64,000 nucleotides of DNA from Rhopalosiphum padi (GCF_020882245.1 NC_083597.1:13612581-13676580); one strand, 5' to 3'; shown: positions 12,501 through 23,480, counted from the first letter of the stretch. Translations and numbers: made by a program. Notes: generated by a model not told the origin, from the sequence alone.

Positions 12501-14690
12501 GCCTAAATACATATTATTTCATATACGTCTATAAATATGTAATGATAGCAATATTAATTAGTGGTAGTGGATCCCGGGAATGTCATAGCGTGTACCCGTG
12601 ATATGCGTGTATCGTTGACCGTCGTACACATTATATTATAGAACGGGTCAAGGTTTTTGTCGATAAATAATCCTACTGCGGTGACTATATGTGCAGGAAC
12701 ACCTGAACAGCGAACACTGTAGTATAGGTACAATAAGGTACTCGTATAATAATAATAATAATAATGATTTAAATTATAATTAAATAATATTTTGTTTAAA
12801 ATCTATAAAATGCATGCAATCGGGTGCAAAAATCGTCAACAGTCTGATTTTTATGTGTCAACTCGGGGAAAGAAGTTATGTTATGCGTGAAATCTAAAAC
12901 GATATATAAATAGTTTTATAAAATACCTAAATAATATTTGGACATCACCGTCACCAAGGCACTTTGGCGTGCGTGCTGGACAGGAAATTCTTACAACATG
13001 CGTGCACTATAACGTTGAATATTATACGAATTTACACGAAACAAACGCGTGCCTATATTACAAAACATAATATACCAATAATTATTTCATACCAAAAGCA
13101 CGATAAACAATAGTATATTAAAATTTTGTATAACTACATACCTTATTGTAGTGCTATTGCAATAAATATAAACGTGGGAGCTGAGTAATAGGTCACTTTT
13201 ATTTTTTTTAAATGGGTCGTTAGTAAATTAGTAATTAAAAAATGTAATATCCTATATCTACTTTGCCCTTGTCAAGTAATCGTGGAAATCAAGTTTAAAA
13301 GAAAATACTCTAGGAGTATAAATAATATATCATCCGTTACTATCCTGCACTCACGCGGTTACGACAATATGATATATGTAGTTGCGTAAACATTCAAATC
13401 GTATATCCGTTCGAGAGTTTTGTAGGTTATATTTTTAGGTACCGAGACACTTTCCTGTCACCACTTACGCATCCAATACGTTTTTCATAGGAAATTTCCT
13501 TATTATTATATAGAGATTGAATTGCCTTATAAATTAAAACTATTATGAACAATTTTAATGTTTTATAATTCTAAATTTTGAGTACTTAGCTTGTAATTTA
13601 ATATGTTTAAAATAGGTATATATTTTATTATTAATTATACATTATAACATTCAGTTTTTATTAAATTATTAACTAGAATTATCATTAGTAAAAATAATAT
13701 AAATATAAAACAGGTGCTTTATAAAATATTATAAAACATTTTCAATTTTAATTTTATAGTACTAAATTACTAGCAACTTCGACTAAATACGAATCTAGAT
13801 CACATATTATACAGCATATTCGTCTTATGTAGACGAATATTTTCTATACGTCTAGCAATCTCGATATTTTTTTGGGGAGGTTTTTGTTGGGCAATTAACT
13901 GATAGATTTTTACTTCAGTCTAATTGTGTTGTTTTTAAGAACTGTATGGTAGAATGAGACGTGATGATTATTATCACTGTCTATATCGCAATGCGATTAT
14001 AGATTAATCGATAACGCAATTATAATTGTAATTATGTATACATAAATCTGTATAATAACTTAATAATATAAAACAATTGTATTATAATACATTTTATTTT
14101 ATATTATAAACAGGACCCAGATGTAAAATATATTATTTATTGGGTGCCTTGCATTCAAAGTATATAGTTCATTTCAATTTTCAACAGATACTTCAAAGAC
14201 GAAATTTTTACTCTGCAGTTTTTTAATTTTATTCAATTTTTTTAGGTAATTTTATAAATATATTAGATATATTAAAACAGTGTACAAGCTCTTTTAGTGT
14301 AAATTAAAAAATTTAAAATAATATCAAAAGAAATATTGATAACGTCTTTATAGCTCCAGCGTTTATCTGATATGGTGTCTTTCTGGGGTTTAAACAAATA
14401 ACTACTGATTGGAAAGTTTGAAATACATCGCGATCGCATTTATTCCCAGGATATCTATACCTCACTCAGTTACTCGCCTTTATTTTTGTTTTTATTTTTT
14501 TGTGCGTAATACACGTACATGCAAGTTTGATATTATGTTTTTGTATTATTGTTTAGTATTAAGAATTAAGATAAATAAGTATTAAAACAGCCGCTAGTTA
14601 AACCGCTGTTTGATATCACTTGCGTACACATATTTTTTAATTAATATATTACTAAAATGAGGGAATTGTTGCGTTTCAATGTCATTTTTA
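9541..14690. other. AT-rich intergenic DNA, no gene recognised
   Basis: About 5 kb of AT-rich DNA. Short open frames (for example 11518-11736 +) lack domains or splice context. A short AAT microsatellite lies at 12745-12765 and a modestly GC-richer patch at 12570-12660. No exon could be supported. Confidence 0.5.
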
Positions 14691-14849
14691 GGACATTTAA
14701 AACCGAGACCCAATTAAAAAATGCATAATAATATCAAAAAATGTGTGATTCGCGTATAAACATATACCATGCGTATATAACATTGTTATATCATAATACC
14801 TGCGCGAAAAACATCGAAAAATCGATGTCCGAACCTCGTAGGTATCCAT

Positions 14850-15545
14850 ACAGCAGAACACCCCCCGCGAACATACACAAAGAAGCGTGTGTAGACGGCA
14901 TAACACGCGATGTGTCTATTATAAATGAGCGCGGTGCACCGCGGCCTGATGTGGTTTGTGGCGGCGGCGGCGGCGAGTGCGATGGGCGGTGAAACGCAGG
15001 GCACGCGCGGACCGCGGCAGTCATCGTGTTTTCGGTGTGCGTGTGCTGCTGCGGACGGCGGCGGCGGATTAGCAGACGTTTGCGCGGTTAAGTTGGGTGG
15101 ACGATGAATGATAATATAATGTTTTACAATAATATTGCGCGAACGGCGCGGCGTGCAGGCGTAACGTATACGCGTGTACGTTTGCCGCATCACATGTCGA
15201 TAGCCCGCCGCAGTCGCGGGACATGCGGCCATGGGATGTGGACACTCGGATCGCAAGTCGTCCGGTTCGCGGACAACGGCGTCTGCGTCATCGTCGCCGG
15301 ACCGTCGGGATGCCGTCGGTGCATGGTGCGGCGGCCGGGTTGCGCGCGGTGGCGACAACCGGCACGCCGATGACGCGTTCGCGCACTACAACAATTACGG
15401 CGCCGTGGGATTTCACGCCGGGTTTCCCGTCCACCGTATTACCAAAGTGACGCAGGTAAATCCGCGGGCGGCGGTGATGATGCGCCTGTACGGACGCTGC
15501 GGGGGGCATGCAAAGCGCCATGCAGATTCGTCTGCACGATTGTCC
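14850..15545. other. CpG/GC-rich island (probable promoter and 5' exon region)
   Basis: About 700 bp rich in CG dinucleotides, including a GGC run near 14960, in a window that is otherwise very AT-rich. Several overlapping open frames exist on both strands (up to 190 codons on the minus strand), which is expected from GC-rich composition and is not evidence of coding. The best coding reading is the plus-strand exon at 15231-15455. Such islands often mark transcription start regions of broadly expressed insect genes (inference). Confidence 0.7.
15231..15455 (+). CDS. Putative first coding exon with N-myristoylation/palmitoylation-type start
   Basis: The ATG sits in a strong context (GCGGCCATGG) and opens MGCGHSDRKS. 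Gly2, Cys3 and Ser6 fit the N-myristoyltransferase consensus with an adjacent palmitoylatable cysteine, as in Src-family kinases and G-alpha subunits. Exactly 75 codons follow before a good donor, CGCAG|GTAAAT at 15456, which leaves phase 0. Residues 10-30 are Ser/Arg-rich and disordered-looking; the end reads GFHAGFPVHRITKVTQ. I do not recognise the family. The next plus-strand exon visible starts at 19598 in phase 0 and is calpain-like, so the two could be joined; equally the partner exon may lie elsewhere or the reading may be a GC-island artefact. Confidence 0.4.
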
Positions 15546-15559
15546 GTTTAAGCTGCAGT

Positions 15560-16240
15560 TATGAAATAACGACGAGGAAATAAATGTTTTTGCCCGGTTG
15601 TGTCGATAACTTTTAAAAATAATAGATATTGAACGATGTTGATGGCTTTTGCATTTTTATCCATTGATTCATATACAATGTTATCTTAACTAAAAACTTG
15701 TTTCATATGCCTCATACAGATTCAAAATATAATTATAAATTTCATTTTCAACTTTTGTGCTTTTTTATAGATACTAAAATTTATTTATTTATTTTTTTTT
15801 TTACTAGTGTCATTTTTGCCCTATATTTTTACAAACTTTTTATACTATATGTTTCTTTTTTCGTGTCATACAACCACAATATTAGATGAATACGAACAAA
15901 CGATAATGAATCTACTGTAGGTCAATTTTATGAAATTTTATATTTCAAACAACATTTTTACATTTCTAAAAAAAAATATTTGTTTGTCTATAATGGTAGA
16001 GAGATTTTGTTATGATTATATTTAAACTTTAAAGTGTATACAGGAACTCGCTTTTATACAGACAAACATCCATGATAAATAGATAATTAAATTTATACAT
16101 TTAAAATACTAAACATTAAACAAAATTAAAATTAAATTTTTAAATATAGCAAAAGTAAAATTGTTAACTGTAAGTTGGTAACCGATTACATAGTCTTGTA
16201 AGTGTATTATTATTTATTATTAATAATAATGATTAATGAC
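15560..16240. other. AT-rich DNA, possible intron, nothing recognised
   Basis: No exon, RNA gene or repeat structure could be supported. If the exon at 15231-15455 is real, this is intron. Confidence 0.4.
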
Positions 16241-16243
16241 TAT

Positions 16244-16723
16244 TAGGGCTGTGAATTTTTAGAAAAGTGCATTTTCTTACGGTGTTTGGGAAACGTAGCT
16301 TTTTAAGTACCTACATAATTTGAATTATGTAATAACAAATCCATTTATGAAACTTTTGTTTTGCAGTTTTTGACGCTTTTAATTTTTTGTTCATTTTTGG
16401 TATTTTTAATTAAATTCCATCAATTAACATCTTTGAGAAGCTTTTAAAAAAAAGTTTCAGGCAAATAGCATTATTAAAGAATTAATCAACTTCAAAATTA
16501 AAATTAAAATTAAATATATTTTTTATAATTTTTTTTATTAAGTCAATAAATTATTATGCATTTAATATTTTAATATAATGCATTTACTAATATTAATATA
16601 AATATAAAAATTAAATTAATAACCATTCTAAATATTATTATTATTATTATTACCCATATTATGATTTTTTGCATTTTAAATGCATTTTTTAAGGTTTTTT
16701 AGTGCATTCAATTCACAGCCCTA
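16244..16723. mobile_element. Non-autonomous TIR element (TAGGGCTGTGAAT ends)
   Basis: TAGGGCTGTGAAT at 16244-16256 is matched perfectly in reverse complement by ATTCACAGCCCTA at 16711-16723, bounding 480 bp of AT-rich non-coding DNA. Ends of the form (C/T)AGGGCTGTGAA are common among hAT elements. A clean target duplication is not visible. A TAT microsatellite lies at 16632-16652 inside. Confidence 0.75.
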
Positions 16724-16920
16724 TTAATACCATATTTACTTATCAATTATTATAAATTATAATAATATGCTATATCTTGAAAATCTCGTATAAAGTATCC
16801 AATAATAAACATCTGAGTACAAAATAAATAAATTCAAATGCAATATTTGATGAATAATAGGTATCTATGCAATTTTTAATTTTTAAGAAATATATTAATT
16901 TAAAAAAAAAGATGTTTTTG

Positions 16921-17160
16921 GTTAAATCTAATTTCACATCACAATCCATTAGTTAAAAGACTATCCTCTGCCACTCTCATCCCCAGAAGACAAAAAAGGC
17001 AATGGCCTAGAGACCTGCTAAAACCATGTAGGAATATTAAATTAACTTGTCGGGTGGAACCTACTGGGACTCTAGGAGCCATTTTATTCTAATTCTAAAC
17101 GTCATACACTTACATATTATACATAAACCATGTTTATTGTTAGTATAGGCTGTAAATAAA
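16921..17160 (+). mobile_element. LINE ORF2 C-terminal end fragment
   Basis: From about 16927 the frame reads NLISHHNPLVKRLSSATLIP, then RRQKRQWPRDLLKPC. The combination 'H.NPL....S.....RRLKR.WPRDLL' is what I remember from the C-terminal end of insect endonuclease-reverse transcriptase LINEs. The frame then runs through an untypical tail to a stop near 17090. No other part of the element is adjacent. Confidence 0.5.
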
Positions 17161-17702
17161 TTTAAAAAAAATGTAATTTCTGAAATTTTCAATAAATACA
17201 CGCCTAAGGTATCTAAAAAAATAACATCTATAAATAATAATATTTAGTAAAAATTCACAAAAATAGATCTTTTGTAATAATATTTAATATGCCTATAGTG
17301 AAATTATGATAGCAAATAATAATTATAATAATATGGTAATATATAATTATTATACGAATGTACTACAGTAAATAAATTGTTATTAGGTAACTATTTTTTA
17401 TCATGAAAAACTGGTTCTTAAATTAATTTTAATCTGCATTGGTAGCTTCACTTGTTTATAAGACGATCTGTTTTTTAATATTTTTTTGGTGGGCTCTCAT
17501 AAATAAATCGATCTTATAATTATTTACACTTGCGATTGATTTAGAAAACTTTGATCTGCTTTAATACTATTTAATATTTACTAACATAGTTGTTATTATT
17601 ATTAATGATAATAAATTTAGGTAACAGTATAATTGGATTAATTATACTATATCGTTTATATCCGTAAAAGCTATAATTCTATAACTAATATATAATAGCT
17701 AT

Positions 17703-17854
17703 CAGTGGCGTACCGACGGGGGGGAGGGGTTTAATCCACCCAAGTGAAACATGTATAATAATTTATTTTATGGAATATTACATTAGGCTAGGATCACACT
17801 ATGCACATAAATGGTAATCCCCCTCCCCTTAAACGAATTCTGTGTACGCCTATG
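17703..17854. mobile_element. hAT-type MITE with perfect 8-bp target duplication
   Basis: Starts CAGTGGCGTACCG at 17703 and ends GTGTACGCCTATG at 17854 (inverted, CATAGGCGTACAC). It is bounded on both sides by ATAGCTAT (17695-17702 and 17855-17862). An oligo-G stretch after the left end pairs with CCCCTCCCC near the right end. The 152-bp length and 8-bp duplication identify a hAT-class miniature element. Confidence 0.9.
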
Positions 17855-18072
17855 ATAGCTATATAATACGTATATGAGCTAGAAGCTTAGAAGTAATAAT
17901 CTAGCTAGTGTATAAAAGCTTGGTGGATAATTATACATTTTACATCTACCTTGATTAAACGAAGAATCTAATTAAATGTTGAAATTTGTAAAAATAAAAT
18001 TTGGCGATAACTTTTGCAATAACATAATATTTAATAATTATAAAATAAATATTTTCAGTATTTTTACGGCCC

Positions 18073-18510
18073 GACCACGGACTAAGATAGAGAGAACTGT
18101 AACGATATGGTGGGCAGGTGACGGGGAGCCGGACCGCAATTGCCTTGGTACCTTCTACCAGTGGCGTATCCAGAATTTTTTTTAGGGGGGGGGCACACAC
18201 TGTCTAAAATTTTATAAGGCATATTTTAGTATGCGTTCATGTATACAAATAAATATAAATCTTTAAAACAAAAAATAGTAAATACGGCCAACAATGGGGC
18301 ATGGCCTCTCCCCTGTATACGCTACTGCTTCAACCCTTCACTGCCAATATTGGTACATATAGCCAAAATGTACGCTATCTATATCACCATTCAATTTGCC
18401 ACCCAGCCACTAGGTAGCGTTAAGACCAGCTTTGTACTACGAAAATCAACAGGCACTTCGGGCTGTTAAAAATTGGCTCGTTTTCAGCCTCACTATCTTA
18501 GTCCGTGGTC
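18073..18510. mobile_element. TIR element (GACCACGGACTAAGATAG ends), host of a nested MITE
   Basis: GACCACGGACTAAGATAG at 18073-18090 and its perfect reverse complement at 18493-18510 form 18-bp inverted repeats around 402 bp. The interior contains a second, smaller element at 18159-18327. No transposase is encoded, and I did not find an unambiguous target duplication. Confidence 0.8.
18159..18327. mobile_element. hAT-type MITE nested inside another TIR element
   Basis: Starts CAGTGGCGTATCC at 18159 and ends GTATACGCTACTG at 18327 (inverted, CAGTAGCGTATAC). Flanks CTTCTAC and CTTCAAC form an imperfect 7-base duplication. An oligo-G run follows the left end, as in the related element at 17703. 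Confidence 0.7.
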
Positions 18511-19005
18511 TCGACGAATAAGATACTAAAAAAGTGATATTATTAACCAAACATATTAAGGGGCCTCGCTATACCATATATTTAAGGAGTAACATTTAGG
18601 CAATTTCTAATCTCTTCGTCGCCGAAAAATACAATTACAATATTACCACATACAATTTTTTATTGATGCACTTGAGTTGCTCATCTGTAGAGCTTCAATA
18701 AAAGCCAATTATTTGGATGATTAATTCGCTCTATTCACTATTGTCGCAAATTAATTATTCCACCCTTCCAAATTCAAGGTGGGGGCGATAAGGCACGGGA
18801 GGAATCGTCCAAATACCGTGAATTGTGATACATCAATAACATAATTACAAAAGGAAATCAGTAATGCTGAGTAATTTTAAGTTAGATGTCGAATCAAGAA
18901 CAATTATGTTAATCTAAAATGTTTTTTAATAATTCAATAATCAACTAATTTTTACCTTTTAAAAAGAATTACATCTTATTTGTTAATAAATACAATAGGT
19001 AAATA

Positions 19006-19506
19006 CAGTGGCGTTGCCAGATACCAGGCCAAATTTTTTTCTGGTGGGGTATTTATGTATGGCTACTCGATCACCCATTAATTTGTTTATACCATATTTT
19101 CAGGAAAAAAATGTTTTGGGTATAGGTAATATTTCTAAATAATTTCAAAATAAATAATCAAAAAATATACCTACTATATATTAGTATTACAAATTTACTA
19201 CAGTAACTTCAAATGTCTTCCGTTTTCTTTTATTTGTATGTAACAATAACAATATACAACTTTTTATTTTTAATGTATGAGATTTTAGAAAGTGTGCAGT
19301 TAGTATTAACTTTATTGAGTATTTTTATTTCTAAATGTGTAATAAAAGAATATTTAATTTTAATATAATAGTCAAACTTAAAATAATATAACTTATGTCT
19401 AAAAACTCTTTAAATTGATTAATAATATTTTAATGATTTGCAATTTCTTTATTTACTTACATATTTTTAATCATAAGGAGGGGGCACTTGTACACCCTTG
19501 CCACTG
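19006..19506. mobile_element. Candidate CAGTGGC-ended TIR element
   Basis: CAGTGGCGTTGCC at 19006 is mirrored by CCCTTGCCACTG ending at 19506. The approximately 500-bp interior is AT-rich and non-coding, with a GC stretch next to each end as in the other CAGTGGCG elements nearby. The TIR match is short and the target duplication is not evident. Confidence 0.5.
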
Positions 19507-19597
19507 TATAGCGCCGCCCCTAGATACATAGTACTATTGTTTCTATAAATTATACTTCACTATTAATTATTAATAATTAATTTTGATATTTGATTAG

Positions 19598-20600
19598 GTT
19601 GAACAGGTGGATGTTTGTGAAGAACAAAACAATAAAATATCTTTACATGATGATTATAACAATTCTCAAGTATGTACACAAATATATTTATTTTACTTTT
19701 AACATACATATTATAATACTACAATTATTTTTAAAGTAACTTATTCTTATTTACCTTATAGGGGTTCCCAGAAGTATTGACAATTAATGGTAGTTGGATA
19801 TATGGCTTAAATGCAGGAGGATCAAGGAATAATTTAGACATGTTTGAAACAAATCCTCAATATTTGCTCAAATTTCCTACAGGTTATATTATATTGTATT
19901 TATTAGGAGACACTAATTGACAATCAGTCATTGGGCATATTTTATACAAACCCCTATGGTCACGTAATTATAAATTAATTTATAACATAGTTTTTACATT
20001 TTTATTATATACAAGTAATAATGAATAATATTTGTTTTTGATCATAGGAAGTTTAGTTAAGTTTCAAAACAGACCCTCATAGAAATTAGTCTATGATCTC
20101 TGGTATAATATATAATTATAAATATATTTAAATTTTATATTTTTAATTTTCAGGAATTATAGAAGAAAATTTATTTGTTACAATAAAAATAATATTAAAA
20201 ATAAAACGAATACACAAAAAAAATCCATTACACGTTGCATTTTTTTTATTCAAAGTAAATTCAGCTATTATTTATTAGTTATTATTATTAAACATTAAAA
20301 TTATCATAAACAAACATATTTTTTTAGAATGATTGTGAACAAAAAGAAACATTAGGAGCTGAATATTTTTTGTGTACTGAACCAGAAGGTAGTTCAGGAG
20401 TTTTCAAATCAAAACAAATGATTTCAGAAACATTTATAGTGTCTACATTGAGAAGCTATGTTATAGTACCAGCTACTTTCAAACCATTCCAACAAGGTGA
20501 ATTTGTGATCAAAGTAATGGTTGACCGAAAAATTGACTCCGAATTAAAAAAATTGATACCGCCAACAAGACCATCTGTTGGAAATATTCACATACAATAA
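19598..20600 (+). CDS. Calpain-like protein, domain III (C2-like) exons only
   Basis: Four exons join in frame: 19598-19669, 19762-19882, 20154-20254 and 20328-20600 (189 codons with stop). Landmarks in order are VEQVDVC (the segment opening calpain domain III), NGSWIYGLNAGGSRNN with FETNPQYLLKF (the W..G..AGG.RN..TF..NPQ signature), a strand ending HVAFFLFK, and TLRSYVIVPATFKPFQQGEFVIKV (the 'Y.IVPST..P..EGEF.LR' strand). No penta-EF-hand domain follows; the chain ends shortly after domain III. Upstream, exon 1 has an in-frame stop just before its acceptor and no ATG, so a further 5' exon is needed. I see no exons for the Cys-His-Asn protease domain within the preceding 4 kb, although the other introns are only 73-271 bp. 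It may be a truncated calpain, a catalytically empty relative, or have a distant 5' part. It converges on INO80B with 146 bp between stop codons. Confidence 0.8.
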
Positions 20601-20701
20601 CAATCATATTTTTTAGAATATTGATTTTATATGTTAATTATTTTATTTGAGTGCATTTACTTGTTACATAGTTAATAAAAAATTAATGTATTTTTTAAAT
20701 A

Positions 20702-20707
20702 AATAAA
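20702..20707 (+). terminator. Polyadenylation signal of the calpain-like gene
   Basis: AATAAA about 100 bases after the stop codon. It lies only about 40 bases before the oppositely oriented INO80B stop codon, so the two 3' untranslated regions probably overlap. Confidence 0.6.
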
Positions 20708-20746
20708 CATTGTGTATACTATATACCCAAAAATATGAATGCTTAA

Positions 20747-22358
20747 TCAGCATACAGTATTCCAAATATTTAATTGATTTGCATTATAACATTGTAAACT
20801 ACATAATGGTAAACCTGTTCGAGAACATGAATATTTCTTAGGATTTTCACAGCCATCTACACCACACATTTTTTGAGCAGGTGGAAGTCTATTTAAAACA
20901 AATCAATAAGTATTAGTGAAACAAAGATGCAATTTAAATATAATTATTATGTTTTTACAAGTACAGGATGCGGCATAATGGACTCCCATATTTCAAATAA
21001 TTATTAGTGCTTAATCAAAGTGATTAGATTAAAGCGGTTTATTTTGCTGGATTAAGTTATTAATAAGGTTTTAAGTCGTCACCATGTTATGGTTCGGTGA
21101 ACAACGTGGTTTTGTTATTGAGGCATTTTTTAAAAACGTCAAATGTGTGACTGCGACAAAGAACATTTCACACTTGGTTCGGTTGGAACCCAAACAAAAG
21201 TGTCCCTGATCGGAAAAAGATTTTTAATTGGGTACAAAATTTAAGAGTGACCAGAGCCATTGCAGAATTAAAGGATGCTATCCATTAATAACTCTCCGAG
21301 ATTCCACTCAATATGCTGGCTAGAGTTATGGAAAATTTTCGAGAACGGCTCCATAATGTGCATCACTTGTTAAGGCAATCATTTGAATGAAAAATGTTAA
21401 AAAAATACTTTTAAAAAAACATTGTATAATATAGTTTTTAAAACTACATTTTTTTTTCCTATATCTTTTATTGTTTTTTTTAAATTCACATTGGAAATGT
21501 GGGAGTCCATTACGCCTTACCCTGTATAAACTATTATAATTATATAATATGATTATTATTTAAAAAATTAAACATACTTGATTATAGATTTTTTGAGAGG
21601 AAACTCAACACCTTCTGGAAACAGTAGAGACACTTTGTCATTTTTACTGACATAAATAATATTATTAACAGCCTTTCTTGCCATTCGGCCTTTAGCGTTT
21701 ATTTTAGATTTGCTTTCATGTTTTTTCAATAATCTTTCCATTGTACGTTTTTTATCATTTTCTCTTTTTTCATCTGCTTGTTGTTTTCTTTTTTGTGATT
21801 TAATAGCTTTTTTTTGTAACATTTCTGGAGTTAATATCTTTTCACGATACCCTATAATTATTAAATTATTAATAAATTTGATTAAAATAGTAGGTAATAA
21901 TTTAAATTTAAAGACCTGAAGGTAATGCAACGAGTTCTTCGGTGAATTCTTTATCAGACTTTCTATCAAACATAGCTCTTTGTCTAGCAGTCATCATTTT
22001 TGGATCTTTTTTTTTAATTTTCTTCAGCTCATCATCAACTTCATCTAATTTACCCGTTTCAATTGCTTTTAACCATCGTTCTTCATCACTTGATCCTGGA
22101 TTGTCTTTATTATTTTTAACTTTTTTTTTCTTCATTGCTGAACTTTGCAAAGTTGATTTAGTTGTAAGTGGTGGACTAAAACAGTACATTTTAATAATAA
22201 TAATATATATTATACTTATAAGGTTATAAGTATTTAATTTCTCCAGTTAATTTATAGTTTTTTATTTAATTTAAATTGGAAATAATTCAATAATTTACTA
22301 ATATGAAAAACACTAACCTGGATGTCATCACATCAACATATTCATCATGACCAGACAT
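20747..22358 (-). CDS. INO80B: INO80 complex subunit B (PAPA-1 domain, HIT zinc finger)
   Basis: Four exons on the minus strand: 22358-22318, 22175-21916, 21851-21578 and 20888-20747, phases consistent, 238 aa. The start MSGHDEYVDVMTS is the first ATG of the open frame. Residues 15-100 are Lys/Glu-rich with SSDEERWLKAIETGKL and MTARQRAMFDRK; residues 101-180 form the PAPA-1-like region (GYREKILTPEMLQKKA, a KRKQQADEKRENDKKRTMER helix, ending FPEGVEFPL). The last exon carries the HIT zinc finger with cysteines at about 200, 205, 213, 221 and 225 (CGVDGCENPKKYSC, GLPLCSLQCY). This order is that of INO80B/Ies2, a subunit of the nuclear INO80 chromatin-remodelling complex. The family usually is somewhat longer at the N-terminus (human about 356 aa). 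The last intron holds a mariner-type element. A polyadenylation signal on this strand lies at 20647-20642. Confidence 0.95.
20964..21524 (+). mobile_element. Internally deleted mariner/Tc1-type element inside INO80B intron 3
   Basis: Starts CAGGATGCGGCATAATGGAC at 20964 and ends, in reverse complement, CAGGGTAAGGCGTAATGGAC at 21524. The inverted repeats match at about 25 of 31 positions, and TA flanks both ends (20962-20963 and 21525-21526). The 561-bp interior carries the two ends of a transposase with the middle missing. Orientation is antisense to INO80B. Confidence 0.9.
21084..21390 (+). pseudogene. Deleted mariner/Tc1-type transposase remnant
   Basis: The ATG at 21084 opens MLWFGEQRGFVIEAFFKN, the N-terminal helix-turn-helix start typical of this family. 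A frameshift follows, then VPDRKKIFNWVQNLRV, the second DNA-binding helix. About 150 bases later ARVMENFRERLHN matches the C-terminal end. The DDE catalytic core is absent, so the copy cannot be active on its own. Confidence 0.8.
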
Positions 22359-23189
22359 GTTGAATTAAATTTAATGACCACTAGCAAATACAATTAACCA
22401 ATAATTATGCACAGAAAAGCATGGAACGTATTTATATTTGTTCTAAAATTTAAATATAACTTATCATTAAAATCTTGAAAATAATGATATAAATAATTAG
22501 TTCATAATTGTCTACATTGCTAAAATTATAAAATTAAAAATAAATTTTATAATTATTATAGCACTGAATGATATACAAGAAACGATTTCCGAAGCTGGTA
22601 CGAAACTAGAGATTAATATATTCTATAAAAAAAAAAAGTCTTCGATATTCTTTATGAATGCCAAGTTACTATTTTATTAATTAATAATGATACTTATTTA
22701 TTAATAACTTTGTAAAGAATAACGATCTTAGAATATCGGTGTTATTCTGTTATTTAGTGTTATCACAAATGGTTGAATCAATCTTACCCATGAATTAAGA
22801 TATCATGATTTAATCACAGAATATAGTATTCGGTGAACAGTCACTTAGATCCCTCGACAGCTAGATCCCGGTGACTAACTGACGCAAGAGGATCCAATTG
22901 ACGCGAGATTAAAATGACGCATGAGGATCTAATTGACGGGGGATTAAAATAATCATGATATAATAAATATTATAACATAATTATATCATGAAAATAATCA
23001 TAAAGATTTTACAAATTAATTAATTTTGTAATTAGTATTATTAATTTTTAATTATCAATGTGTTTAAATGCTTTTACGTTATTACATCGTAGTAGTACAT
23101 CGTAGTCTGGCTAATAATAATATTACAACATAATAATACAGTATATAATCTATGGATATGGATCTATCATATTAATCTATCATCTATGG
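22359..23189. other. Upstream region of INO80B
   Basis: AT-rich DNA 5' of INO80B without exons. It contains a cluster of GATC/TGACG motifs described separately. Confidence 0.4.
22863..22948. repeat. Iterated GATCYAATTGACG-like motif cluster
   Basis: In about 85 bp the strings AGATCCCTCGACA, AGATCCCGGTGAC, AACTGACGC, GGATCCAATTGACGC, AATGACGC and GGATCTAATTGACGG follow one another. A related group occurs at 32441-32492 upstream of the zinc finger gene. Neither tandem period nor function is clear. Confidence 0.6.
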
Positions 23190-23480
23190 TAATCATCAAT
23201 CTTCGCTATTCGTCGGAGACGATTGACTGTTGTAATAATTTTAACGGAGAAAAAATTGACGTACAAATCGTTAAATCGTACTTTAATATATATAATATTT
23301 TACACGCATATGCCGTTCTGTTCAGCTTATTTTTATGAAATATCTCAATATCTTCAATTCGAAACGTGGTAAAGACGGACGAGGAAAGGTGTTCCTGGGT
23401 CGGCGATGTGGTTACTGAACGTATGGACATTAAATATGACACAACTAAGTTTCACAAAAAAAATCGATGTTTACGTGAGT
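23190..23480. repeat. Diverged copy of the 24.5/26.8-kb repeat
   Basis: The segment from GGTAATCATCAATCTTCGCT through the GGAGACGATT string, a Phe/Lys-codon-like middle and ATGACACAACTAAGTTTCAC to TTTACGTGAGTT aligns by eye, in the same order, with 24630-24895 and 26895-27165. It is much more diverged than those two are from each other. Confidence 0.6.

Noticed and set aside
14786..15358. 190-codon minus-strand open frame in the CpG island
   Set aside because: Pro/Ala/Arg-rich composition follows from GC-rich DNA; overlaps several other frames on both strands and has no domain or splice signal.
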